Below, in pieces: positions 31,465 to 40,121 of a stretch of DNA of 42,128 nucleotides. The position numbers were made by a program, and so were the translations under genes. Location of the stretch: contig NZ_NASZ01000029.1 in assembly GCF_014596575.1 (NCBI RefSeq), forward strand, positions 1-42,128, read 5' to 3'. This DNA is from Flavobacterium pokkalii. Lineage in GTDB: Bacteria > Bacteroidota > Bacteroidia > Flavobacteriales > Flavobacteriaceae. The notes beneath the pieces are model-generated. The model was not told where the DNA came from. It saw nothing but the letters and a program-made list of their open reading frames with translations, and ran no database searches. Numbering within the stretch: the stretch's first letter is position 1; the number at the start of each line of letters is the position of its first letter.

Positions 31465-32661
31465 TTATCGGGCATTATAAGTAGCTATGGCGTCTTTTAA
31501 GATATGAACCGCTCTGGTTAGGTCTTCTTTATTAAGTACATAGGCAATACGTACCTGTTTTAGTCCCATTCCCGGAGTGGAGTAAAATCCGGCTGCCGGA
31601 GCTACCATAACGGTTTCGCCATTCAAATGGTAACTTTCTAAAAGCCATTGAGCAAAAGTTTCGGTGTTATCGACCGGAAGTTCGGCAATGCAATAAAAAG
31701 CAGCTTTTGGAGGTGTTACTTTTACACCTTCAATTTTGTGTAATTCGTCAATTAAAGTATCTCTTCTGTCTTTGTATTCTTTGATAACTTCGTCAAAGTA
31801 ACTTTGCGGAGTGTCAATAGCGGCTTCACAGGCAATTTGTTCGATTGTTGGCGGACATAAACGCGCCTGAGCGAATTTCATTGCAGTAGCAATTACTTGT
31901 TTGTTTTTGGTAACCATACAACCAATTCGGGCGCCACACATGCTGTAGCGTTTGGAAACCGAATCTATCATAATTACATTTTGTTCCAAACCAGCTAAGT
32001 TCATTACAGAATAATGGCGGTCTTTTTCATCATAGATGAATTCTCGGTACACTTCATCGGCAATCAGGAATAGATCGTGTTTTTTAACTAATGCTCCTAA
32101 TTGTTGGATTTCGGATTCCGAATATAAATTTCCGGTTGGGTTACTTGGATTACAAATTAATATTGCCTTGGTTTTTGGTGTGATTAATTTTTCGAAAGCT
32201 TCGATAGAAGGCAGGGTAAAACCGCCCTCAAAATCGGAGTTTACAGGAATAACAGTGGCACTGGATTCTTCGGAAAAAGCATGATAATTGGCATAAAAAG
32301 GCTCGGGAATGATAACTTCATCTCCCGGATCCATAATGCTTCCCATTGCAAATAATAAGGCTTCAGAACCTCCGGTTGTAATCATGATGTCTGAAAAATC
32401 AACTCTTACATTTTGATTGGTATAAAACTGAGCTAATTTTTTTCGGTAACTTTCATAACCCGCCGAAGGACCGTATTCAATAATATCCATTTGGATGTTT
32501 TTGATGGCTTGCATGGCTATTTCCGGACTTTTAATATCCGGTTGACCTATATTTAAGTGATATACTTTTAGGCCTTTTTTGTTAGCTATGTCAGCAAATG
32601 GAGCCAATTTTCGAATTGGCGATTCAGGCATTTTTCGTCCTCTTATTGAAATCTCAGGCAT
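31465..32661 (-). CDS. class I/II pyridoxal-phosphate aminotransferase
   Basis: A 398-residue fold-type I PLP enzyme. Visible: VYHLNIGQPDIKSPE, GGSEALLFAMGS, ILICNPSNPTGNLYSESEI, FLIADEVYREFIY with the PLP-binding Asp, and SVSKRYSMCGARIGCMV with the Schiff-base lysine in SKR. QVRIAYVL near the end has the carboxylate-binding Arg. It belongs to the aspartate aminotransferase group; the exact amino acid pair cannot be read. I begin at MPEISIRGRKMPESP (32661), the usual start in the group; an ATG at 32682 would add seven residues. It stands alone with a hairpin downstream. Confidence 0.92.
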   Translation of the reverse strand: MPEISIRGRKMPESPIRKLAPFADIANKKGLKVYHLNIGQPDIKSPEIAMQAIKNIQMDIIEYGPSAGYESYRKKLAQFYTNQNVRVDFSDIMITTGGSEALLFAMGSIMDPGDEVIIPEPFYANYHAFSEESSATVIPVNSDFEGGFTLPSIEAFEKLITPKTKAILICNPSNPTGNLYSESEIQQLGALVKKHDLFLIADEVYREFIYDEKDRHYSVMNLAGLEQNVIMIDSVSKRYSMCGARIGCMVTKNKQVIATAMKFAQARLCPPTIEQIACEAAIDTPQSYFDEVIKEYKDRRDTLIDELHKIEGVKVTPPKAAFYCIAELPVDNTETFAQWLLESYHLNGETVMVAPAAGFYSTPGMGLKQVRIAYVLNKEDLTRAVHILKDAIATYNAR

Positions 32662-32786
32662 GTTACTAAAAATTTGGTGCAAATTTGCAATTTTTTTTTT
32701 GAACTGACCTATTGATAGATTTACAATTTGAAATTTTAGTTGCTAAAAAAGGAGGATTTTTGTTAACTTTATGAAAACTGCAATTC

Positions 32787-34127
32787 ATGAAAAAAATTAT
32801 CCTGTTTTTTTTTCTCTTTGGTTTTGCAACTCCAGTGTTTTCACAACAGGGGTTTGAGTTTATTAAAAATAACAGCAGCAGGATAACAATTCCCTTTCAG
32901 CTTATTAATAATCTGGTTTTTATTCCGGTTCAGGTTAACGGGGTTGAACTTCTTTTTTTGTTAGATTCCGGAGTTCAGGAAACAATTTTGTTTGGTTTTG
33001 AAGATGTTAAAGAACTCAATTTGAATCATGTTGAGAAAATAAGTATTCAGGGACTGGGAGGTAATGAGGCGGTTGAAGGACTTAAATCTTCCGGAAATGT
33101 GTTGCTTATTGATAAAATGCAGGCTGAAAATTATTTGTTGTATCTGATTTTAGATCCTTCGTTTAATTTGTCAAATTATGTAGGGGTTACTGTTAACGGA
33201 ATTATTGGTTCAGCTGCTTTTCGGAATCATTTGGTGGCGATTGATTACGACAAGAAAAAAGTTAACTTTTATCAGTCGGATTCCAAGTATGTGAAGAGAA
33301 TTCAAAAAAAGTACAGCAGTATTCCGCTTTCGATAGAACAGGGGAAACCTTATGTTAATTCGATTGTAAATATTAAAGAGGAAGAAGTTCCTGTCAAACT
33401 TTTAGTCGATTCCGGAAATAGTGATGCGGTGTGGCTTTTTGACCAACTTTCCAGTAAAATTGAAATCCCTGAGAAGTATTTTGAAGATTATTTGGGGCAG
33501 GGACTCAGCGGAGCCGTTGAAGGGAAAAGAGCCCGGATTGATGCATTTGAAATTGCAAATTTCCAATTTCGTTCGCCAATAGTTGCTTTTCCGAATATTC
33601 ATTCTTTAAAAAATATCAGTTTACAGCCCAATCGGTTGGGGTCGTTAGGAGGTGAAATTTTAAAACGATTCACGGTGGTTTTTGATTACAAGGGCGAAAA
33701 AATGTATTTGAAGAAAAATAAAATGTACAGGAAACCTTTTACTTATAATAAGAGTGGAATTGAAATATGGCATAGCGGAGTGCAACTGGTGAAACAATTG
33801 GTGGCAATTCCGGATAATTCCATCGTTTTGCATGCTGAAGATGTTAAGGGAGATAATTCCAGAGGGAATAATTTGGGGTATAAAATTAAAATGTCGCTGA
33901 AACCGGTTTATGAAATTGGGTATGTAAGAGCCAATTCGACTGCGGCTCAAAGTGGTTTGAAAACCGGAGATGTTTTGGTTTCGATTGACGGGAAAGAATG
34001 TTACAATTATTCGTTGGAAGAAATTAATGCGCTGTTGTGGTCAGAAAATGAAGTTTGGGTTGTTTTAAGGATTCTGCGGGAAGGGCAACCGATGGATTTT
34101 AAATTTCATTTGAAGAATGTTTTATAA
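32787..34127 (+). CDS. retropepsin-like aspartic protease with PDZ domain
   Basis: A 446-residue exported protein with signal peptide MKKIILFFFLFGFATPVFSQQ. Two retropepsin-like repeats each carry a DSG active-site triad: ELLFLLDSGVQET (about residues 52-64) and VKLLVDSGNSDAVW (about 204-217), so one chain could form the two-Asp active site. A C-terminal PDZ domain (about 375-440) reads VRANSTAAQSGLKTGDVLVSIDGK. Such proteins are common in Bacteroidetes; their substrates are unknown and they probably work in the periplasm. A weak promoter is TTG (32740-32742), 21 bp, TAACTTTA (32764-32771). A terminator separates it from the convergent DUF1573 gene. Confidence 0.88.
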   Translation: MKKIILFFFLFGFATPVFSQQGFEFIKNNSSRITIPFQLINNLVFIPVQVNGVELLFLLDSGVQETILFGFEDVKELNLNHVEKISIQGLGGNEAVEGLKSSGNVLLIDKMQAENYLLYLILDPSFNLSNYVGVTVNGIIGSAAFRNHLVAIDYDKKKVNFYQSDSKYVKRIQKKYSSIPLSIEQGKPYVNSIVNIKEEEVPVKLLVDSGNSDAVWLFDQLSSKIEIPEKYFEDYLGQGLSGAVEGKRARIDAFEIANFQFRSPIVAFPNIHSLKNISLQPNRLGSLGGEILKRFTVVFDYKGEKMYLKKNKMYRKPFTYNKSGIEIWHSGVQLVKQLVAIPDNSIVLHAEDVKGDNSRGNNLGYKIKMSLKPVYEIGYVRANSTAAQSGLKTGDVLVSIDGKECYNYSLEEINALLWSENEVWVVLRILREGQPMDFKFHLKNVL

Positions 34128-34128
34128 A

Positions 34129-34161
34129 AAAAATGCTTCCAGAATTTTCGGAAGCATTTTT
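34129..34161. terminator. bidirectional terminator
   Basis: Perfect 12-bp arms aaaaatgcttcc (34129-34140) and ggaagcattttt (34150-34161) around a 9-nt loop, with A and T runs on both sides. It can serve both the protease gene and the convergent DUF1573 gene. Confidence 0.8.
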
Positions 34162-34169
34162 ATTAGGTT

Positions 34170-34559
34170 TTATAAAGAGACCACTTCTCCTTTTATTTTT
34201 AAAGGAATTCGTCCTTCGTCGTAGTTGATAGCGTTGGATTCTACCGTAATTGTTTTTCTAATTGGTCCGGGAGTCATGTTGTATTTAATGTCTATTTTGC
34301 TGGATTTTCCCGGTTGCACCGTTTCGTTTTGTTTGGATAAAATGGTACAGCTCGTTGTGGATTGAACGGAATAAATAATCAACGGAGCATCGCCGGTATT
34401 GGTGTATTCAAAAGAGCGAATACCGTTGTCGCTGTTCTTATTTATTACTCCGTAATCAATAGTGTTATTTTTGGCTTTGAATTCTATTTTAGCTCCCTTC
34501 TGGGCAAATCCAATGCTGCCAAAAAATAAGATTGCTATAAATGTGGTTATTTTTTTCAT
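34170..34559 (-). CDS. DUF1573 domain protein, exported
   Basis: A 129-residue protein with a signal peptide (MKKITTFIAILFFGSIGFAQ) and a single immunoglobulin-like DUF1573 domain: FKAKNNTIDYGVINKNSDNGIRSFEYTNTGDAPLIIYSVQSTTSCT, then VQPGKSSKIDIKYN and PIRKTITVESNA. This is a common secreted domain in Bacteroidetes with no defined activity, probably structural or protein-binding in the periplasm or at the surface. The length is typical. It is convergent with the protease gene across a shared terminator. Confidence 0.9.
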   Translation of the reverse strand: MKKITTFIAILFFGSIGFAQKGAKIEFKAKNNTIDYGVINKNSDNGIRSFEYTNTGDAPLIIYSVQSTTSCTILSKQNETVQPGKSSKIDIKYNMTPGPIRKTITVESNAINYDEGRIPLKIKGEVVSL

Positions 34560-34644
34560 TTGAATTGGTATTATAAAGTAAATATACTTTGTTTTAATTA
34601 GTACACAAATTTTTATTTCCCTTTTTATAGTGTACTTTATTATT

Positions 34645-34652
34645 TACTTTTG
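34645..34652 (+). promoter_or_regulatory. -7 element upstream of valS
   Basis: TACTTTTG, a perfect TAnnTTTG match. If used, transcription starts near 34660 and valS has a leader of about 137 nt, which includes the whole 8-bp-periodic array. No -33 TTG is seen. Confidence 0.4.
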
Positions 34653-34692
34653 TTCCCAATTTTAAATTACAAAAATCGAACCAATTTTTTGG

Positions 34693-34788
34693 GTTTATTT
34701 GTTTAACTGTTTAATCGTTTAACTGAAAGATTCAAAAAACGATTAACAAAGAACAAATAACGATTAAACAAATTAACGATTAAACAAA
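34693..34788 (+). repeat. 8-bp-periodic leader upstream of valS
   Basis: Twelve octamers in one phase: gtttattt, gtttaact, gtttaatc, gtttaact, gaaagatt, caaaaaac, gattaaca, aagaacaa, ataacgat, taaacaaa, ttaacgat, taaacaaa. The next octamer (cctagtaa) ends exactly at the ATG. The left half (gtttaatc) is complementary to the right half (gattaaac), so the leader could fold. Confidence 0.7.
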
Positions 34789-34796
34789 CCTAGTAA

Positions 34797-37430
34797 ATGG
34801 CAATTCCCGCACAATTTGACGCTAAAACAATAGAGCAAAAATGGTATGATTACTGGATGAAAAACAATTATTTTCACTCAGAACCAGATCACAGAACCCC
34901 TTATACGATTGTTATTCCTCCTCCCAATGTAACAGGAGTTTTGCACATGGGGCACATGTTGAATAATACCATTCAGGATGTTTTAATCCGCAGAGCCCGT
35001 TTGAAAGGATTCAACGCTTGTTGGGTTCCGGGAACAGATCATGCTTCTATTGCTACTGAGGCTAAGGTTGTGGCGAAATTAAAAGCGGAAGGAATCAATA
35101 AAAATGATTTATCTCGCGAAGAGTTTTTAAAACACGCCTGGGAATGGACGGATAAATACGGAGGAACTATCTTAGAACAGTTAAAAAAACTAGGAGCTTC
35201 CTGTGATTGGGAAAGAACCAAATTTACTATGGATCCGGATATGTCCGCTTCTGTAATCCGTTCTTTTGTTGATTTGTACAACAAAGGATTGATTTATCGT
35301 GGTTACCGTATGGTGAACTGGGACCCGGAAGCCAAAACTACTTTGTCTGACGAAGAAGTTATTTATGAAGAACAACAAGGAAAATTATTTTTCTTAAAAT
35401 ATAAAATTGAAGGTTCGGAAGATTATTTAACAGTAGCCACAACCCGTCCGGAAACTATTTTTGGAGATACAGCTATTTGTATCAATCCTACCGATGAGCG
35501 TTTCACACATTTGAAAGGTAAAAAAGCGATTGTGCCTATTTGCGGCAGAGTAATTCCGATTATTGAAGATGAATATGTAGATGTAGAATTCGGAACCGGA
35601 TGTTTGAAAGTGACGCCTGCGCACGACATGAACGATAAAACATTGGGTGAAAAACACGACCTTGAAATCGTTGATATTTTTAATGAAGATGCAACTCTGA
35701 ACAGTTTCGGATTGCATTATCAGGGGAAAGACCGTTTTGTGGTTCGTGCTGAAATTGCCAAAGAATTAGAGGCTAGCGGTGACTTGGTTAAAACTGAAAT
35801 TCACCTGAATAAAGTTGGAACTTCTGAAAGGACTAAGGCTGTTATTGAGCCAAGATTATCCGATCAATGGTTCCTGAAAATGGACGAATTGGTAAAACCG
35901 GCTATCAAAGCGGTTTTAGAAGACGGAGATATTAAGTTACATCCATCTCGTTTCAATAATACCTATGCACATTGGTTGAATAATATTCGCGATTGGAACA
36001 TTTCCCGTCAATTGTGGTGGGGGCAACAAATTCCTGCTTACTATTACGGCGACGGAAAAGAAGATTTTGTGGTTGCTGAAACTATTGAAGAAGCTTTGGC
36101 TTTAGCCAAAGAAAAAACTTCTAATTCCCAACTTCAAATTTCTGACTTAAAACAAGACGCAGATGCTCTTGATACCTGGTTTTCATCCTGGTTGTGGCCA
36201 ATGTCGGTTTTTGGAGGAATTATGAATCCGGAAAGCGAAGATTTTAAATATTATTATCCAACGAATGATTTGGTTACCGGTCCGGATATTTTGTTTTTCT
36301 GGGTAGCCAGAATGATAATTGCCGGATATGAATATGCGGGAGATAAGCCATTTACAAATGTCTATTTGACTGGTTTGGTGCGTGATAAACAACGTCGCAA
36401 AATGTCTAAATCCTTAGGGAATTCACCGGATCCATTAGATTTAATTGATAAGTTTGGAGCCGATGGAGTACGTGTAGGATTATTGTTGAGTGCTTCGGCT
36501 GGAAACGATATCATGTTTGACGAAGAATTGTGTAACCAAGGAAAAGGATTTTCGAATAAGATTTGGAATGCTTTCAAATTGATTAAAGGTTGGGAAGTTT
36601 CAGAAACGATTGCTCAACCAGAATCATCCAAAGTAGCTATCGAATGGTATGAGGCGAAGTTGCAACAAACTTTGAAGGAGATTGAAGATAATTTTGAGAA
36701 ATACAGAATTTCAGATGCTTTGATGGCTATTTATAAATTGGTTTGGGATGATTTCTGTTCCTGGTTCCTGGAAATGATTAAACCGGCTTACCAACAACCA
36801 ATTGATAAGCTGACTTTTGATAAGGCTATCGAAATGTTGGAAAATAATTTAAAATTATTGCATCCATTCATGCCTTTCCTTACAGAGGAAATTTGGCAGA
36901 ATATTGCTGAAAGAACTCCGGAACAGGCTTTAATTGTTTCGACATGGCCGGAAGGAAAAGCTTTCAATGCTAATTTGATTTCAGATTTTGAAAATACTAT
37001 TGAAGTGATTTCAGGAATCAGAACGATTCGTAAGGATAAAAACATTCCGTTTAAAGACGCGATAGAGTTAAAAGCAATCAATAATGAAAATGTTTCTACA
37101 TATTTTGATTCGATTGTTTCGAAATTAGGTAATGTTGCTGCTTTTGAATATGTTACTGAAAAAGTGGACGGAGCTTTGTCTTTCCGTGTAAAATCTAACG
37201 AATATTTTATTCCAATTACCGGAAATATTGATGTAGAAGCTGAAATTAAAAAACTGGAAGAAGAATTGAAATATACACAAGGCTTCTTGAAATCAGTTCA
37301 GGCAAAATTGTCTAACGAGAAGTTTGTGGGTGGTGCTCCGGAAAAAGTGATTACTATGGAGCGCAAAAAAGAAGCTGATGCTTTAGCAAAAATTGCTACT
37401 ATTGAACAAAGTTTAGTTGCTTTGAAATAA
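34797..37430 (+). CDS. valS: valine--tRNA ligase
   Basis: An 877-residue class I synthetase. Signatures: PPPNVTGVLHMGHMLNNT with the HIGH motif HMGH (about 45-55), PGTDHASIATEAKV, an editing (CP1) domain (about 180-330, with TTRPETIFGDTAI and GTGCLKVTPAHD), SDQWFLKM, DALDTWFSSWLWP, and KMSKSLGNSPDPLDLI (about 531-546). A C-terminal coiled-coil arm begins near 810 (DVEAEIKKLEEELKYTQGFL). Length and domains are normal. The 96-bp periodic leader just upstream and its resemblance to the cysS leader are the unusual features. A strong terminator follows. Confidence 0.97.
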   Translation: MAIPAQFDAKTIEQKWYDYWMKNNYFHSEPDHRTPYTIVIPPPNVTGVLHMGHMLNNTIQDVLIRRARLKGFNACWVPGTDHASIATEAKVVAKLKAEGINKNDLSREEFLKHAWEWTDKYGGTILEQLKKLGASCDWERTKFTMDPDMSASVIRSFVDLYNKGLIYRGYRMVNWDPEAKTTLSDEEVIYEEQQGKLFFLKYKIEGSEDYLTVATTRPETIFGDTAICINPTDERFTHLKGKKAIVPICGRVIPIIEDEYVDVEFGTGCLKVTPAHDMNDKTLGEKHDLEIVDIFNEDATLNSFGLHYQGKDRFVVRAEIAKELEASGDLVKTEIHLNKVGTSERTKAVIEPRLSDQWFLKMDELVKPAIKAVLEDGDIKLHPSRFNNTYAHWLNNIRDWNISRQLWWGQQIPAYYYGDGKEDFVVAETIEEALALAKEKTSNSQLQISDLKQDADALDTWFSSWLWPMSVFGGIMNPESEDFKYYYPTNDLVTGPDILFFWVARMIIAGYEYAGDKPFTNVYLTGLVRDKQRRKMSKSLGNSPDPLDLIDKFGADGVRVGLLLSASAGNDIMFDEELCNQGKGFSNKIWNAFKLIKGWEVSETIAQPESSKVAIEWYEAKLQQTLKEIEDNFEKYRISDALMAIYKLVWDDFCSWFLEMIKPAYQQPIDKLTFDKAIEMLENNLKLLHPFMPFLTEEIWQNIAERTPEQALIVSTWPEGKAFNANLISDFENTIEVISGIRTIRKDKNIPFKDAIELKAINNENVSTYFDSIVSKLGNVAAFEYVTEKVDGALSFRVKSNEYFIPITGNIDVEAEIKKLEEELKYTQGFLKSVQAKLSNEKFVGGAPEKVITMERKKEADALAKIATIEQSLVALK

Positions 37431-37455
37431 TTTTTAAGCATACACAATTAATTAA

Positions 37456-37491
37456 AAGCCAGAATGACTGACGTTATTCTGGCTTATTTTT
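37456..37491 (+). terminator. valS terminator
   Basis: Perfect 10-bp arms aagccagaat (37456-37465) and attctggctt (37476-37485) with a 10-nt loop, then atttttttg. Confidence 0.85.
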
Positions 37492-38399
37492 TTGTAAGTA
37501 TAAACGTTTTTTTTAATTTGCTTTAGCTTTTTTTCTTACAATGAATTGCATTTCATCGATAAAAATAACAGATTGGCTGTTTTAAGTTTTTTTTAACATT
37601 TGGTTTTCTTAATGTTAATTTAATTCCAATTAACTTTGATAATCAGATTCTTAGAGAAAGCTTTTTCTTCTGAAAAAAAGCGTCTTTTGGATCTTGAATG
37701 TATAGCCGTTAAGTCCCTCAAACTTACCCTTTCATTAACCTATTGTTTGGTTTTGTTTTAAAATTAATGTGATTAATAAATGCTTGGTTCGTTACAACTC
37801 CAAACAGTTTATTTTTTACAATGTAATGATAGTAGGTTCCTTCATAAAATATTATGAAGATTGTTTTTACAGCTTTTCTTCCCCAGTCTGAAAAAGCATG
37901 CTTGTAACCATTTCTTTTTTTAAGTAATTAAAAACTGTTGTTTAATAGTTTTTGGTTCGTAAGGATAGCTCAAAAGGTATCTTTATACAGAAGTTTACAT
38001 TGTGGTATTTTTCCATGATGCATTTTGTAATTGTTTTTTTTCTTTCGAATATATTTCCCCAAATTTTTCTTTTTGGATAATTATGAAATAAAATTACGCT
38101 TCTTCCGGTAAATAACAGTTTCCAGGTATTGGAACAGATGTTATTCTTTTTTGAAAAGGATTGCATTATTTCTTTGTTATTAATTCCGTTTTTTAGTATT
38201 ACCGCGGCAATTTTGTGGATTAAATTTATTCCAATTTGAGCAATGTTTGAATGCGTAACAAGTTGGTATTTAGTTTTTTTTAGTTAGTTTTTTTAATTTG
38301 TTGCGTTTTGCTAAAGGTTGAAAGGGGAATAATAATCACAAAGCTATTTTTTAAGAAGTTTTCACTTAAAACTTTAATAGTGAGTTAAATTTTAAGGTT
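37492..38399. other. long AT-rich non-coding stretch before the type III PKS
   Basis: About 900 bp without a credible gene. The only open frame above 60 codons (74 residues, minus strand, 37942-38166) has no family resemblance. Small features are a gcttttt/aaaaaagc hairpin near 37659-37680 and a near-palindrome ttcataa-aata-ttatgaa near 37840. The stretch could hold decayed genes, an ncRNA or a long regulatory leader; I see no positive evidence for any of these. Confidence 0.55.
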
Positions 38400-39623
38400 A
38401 TGAAAAGCATTATTCTTTCCAATTTTCATCCGATTCAGGTTGGTGAATTATTTGAGCAGGACAAGCTCAATCAGTACACCAAATTTTTATATTATCATTT
38501 TCAAAATATTCCTATTGTGGAAAATACAGGAAATTTAGAAGAGACAACGAAGGAATCTGTCGGTTTTGATTATATCTCCGATCAGGTGGATAAGTATTCG
38601 GTTTCTTCTGAAAGTATAAATAAAAGACAAATTATCATTTTTGAAGGAGTTAGAAAATTTATTGAAAATATCATGAATGTTCGCTCTCCTTTGGATTATC
38701 ATTTTCCGGATGGATTTGAAGTAAAAGAAGGAAAATCTTTTGGACCTAAAATAGAAGTTAGGATGGAGTGGTTTAAAACTAAAATGGGCTATGTTTTCGA
38801 TCAGTTTTATTTAAAAACTACTACTCCGCCTGAAAATTTAATTCATGTTACCTGTTCGGGTTATTCTTCGCCCAGTGTGGCACAGGAAGCGGTTATTGAA
38901 CGCAATTGGAACAATGTACAGGTTACCCATTCATATCACATGGGATGTTACGGAGCCTTTCCGGCAATCCGAACCGCCCGAAGCCTTATAGCTGCCAGTT
39001 CAGAAAATGGCAGAGCCGACGTGGTGCATACCGAATTGTTGTCGGCACATTTGAATCTAACGGAATTTTCTCCGGCCAATACCATGATTTGTTCGCTCTT
39101 TGCCGATGGATTTATAGGCTATTCTTTGTATGAAGAAAATGCTTTTATGGCCGATCACTCAGTTTTGGAGAAAAAAGGGCTTCGCATTTTAGCCTCGCAC
39201 GAGGTAATTATTCCGGATTCCTTAGAAGATATGTCATGGGATTTAGGAGAATATAATTTTTTGATGACGCTGTCTAAAAGAGTTCCGGTTTTTATTCGAA
39301 AAAACATTAAAGAATTTTTGACGACGCTTTGCGAAAAAAGTGGTGTGAATCTGGATGAAGAGAAGGCGCAGATGTATTTTGCCATTCATCCCGGAGGACC
39401 TAAAATTATTGATTATGTGGTAAGTGAGCTCGGGATCTCCGACAATCAGGCACGATGGTCTTATGCTGTATTGCGTAATCATGGCAATATGTCTTCGGCT
39501 ACCATACCCTATATTTTGGATGCTATTATCAATGATGTTACTATAGTGTCAGGAACTCGGGTAATTGCGATGGCTTTTGGTCCCGGTTTGACAGCGACGT
39601 CTTTATTATTTGAGAAATTATAA
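38400..39623 (+). CDS. type III polyketide synthase (chalcone synthase-like)
   Basis: A 407-residue thiolase-fold homodimeric ketosynthase. The catalytic triad is intact: Cys183 in YHMGCYGAFPAIRTA, His330 in FAIHPGGPKIID and Asn363 in NHGNMSSATI. Pro and Gly loops, LIHVTCSGYSSPS and the C-terminal FGPGLTATSLLFEKL match the chalcone/stilbene synthase family. Such enzymes extend an acyl-CoA starter with malonyl-CoA and cyclise the chain to pyrones, resorcinols or phloroglucinols. The N-terminal 90 residues are longer and less conserved than usual. No methyltransferase, oxidoreductase or other tailoring gene adjoins it here, so the product is unknown. Large non-coding gaps flank it on both sides. 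Confidence 0.9.
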   Translation: MKSIILSNFHPIQVGELFEQDKLNQYTKFLYYHFQNIPIVENTGNLEETTKESVGFDYISDQVDKYSVSSESINKRQIIIFEGVRKFIENIMNVRSPLDYHFPDGFEVKEGKSFGPKIEVRMEWFKTKMGYVFDQFYLKTTTPPENLIHVTCSGYSSPSVAQEAVIERNWNNVQVTHSYHMGCYGAFPAIRTARSLIAASSENGRADVVHTELLSAHLNLTEFSPANTMICSLFADGFIGYSLYEENAFMADHSVLEKKGLRILASHEVIIPDSLEDMSWDLGEYNFLMTLSKRVPVFIRKNIKEFLTTLCEKSGVNLDEEKAQMYFAIHPGGPKIIDYVVSELGISDNQARWSYAVLRNHGNMSSATIPYILDAIINDVTIVSGTRVIAMAFGPGLTATSLLFEKL

Positions 39624-40121
39624 GTTATTTTTATTGAAATAAAGTTTTACACTTCACGGCTAGTTTTTATTGAAAATCAGGATTGATTTCATCAATTTGA
39701 TTTTTTCAGATGGCGAACTTCATTATTATATGAAGAAAATTATCTAACGGTTATCTCCCCCAAGTTTGATAACTATTTAAAACCTGACTTTTGTTGGTTT
39801 CATTTTTCAGAAGCAACATCTAATGTTGTGGTATTTTGCATTGCTAATAAGGAAATTCTTTGGCTGTAAATGCAATTGCTGTTGCTACACATTTCCTTTC
39901 TCCAAATCTTAGGAATATTGTGATTTTCCTACTTCGATAATTGTATTTCGATGTGTTTGATAATGCCTGACATTGTAGACCATCGGAGCGGTTGTATTTA
40001 ATTTTTTTATATGAAAGAGGTTTACTTCAATGACTATTTGAAGCTGTTTTTTATAATAGTTTTCCCTCAAATCTTTTATATACCTATTTAATATAATTTA
40101 TGACATAAAAATACTATTATC
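39624..40121. other. 498-bp AT-rich gap between the PKS and the adhesin
   Basis: No open frame of note on either strand and no clear terminator or -7/-33 pair. A weak tgaaatc/gatttca-type symmetry occurs near 39672-39700. It presumably carries the control region of the adhesin, which I could not identify. Confidence 0.5.

Noticed and set aside
36118..36160. Repeat-like insertion in valS before DALDTWF
   Set aside because: The codons give TSNSQLQISDLKQD in frame, which fits the variable linker of valyl-tRNA synthetases; no need for an insertion.
37942..38166. 74-codon frame in the gap before the type III PKS
   Set aside because: No domain, signal or promoter, and the composition is like the surrounding non-coding DNA.
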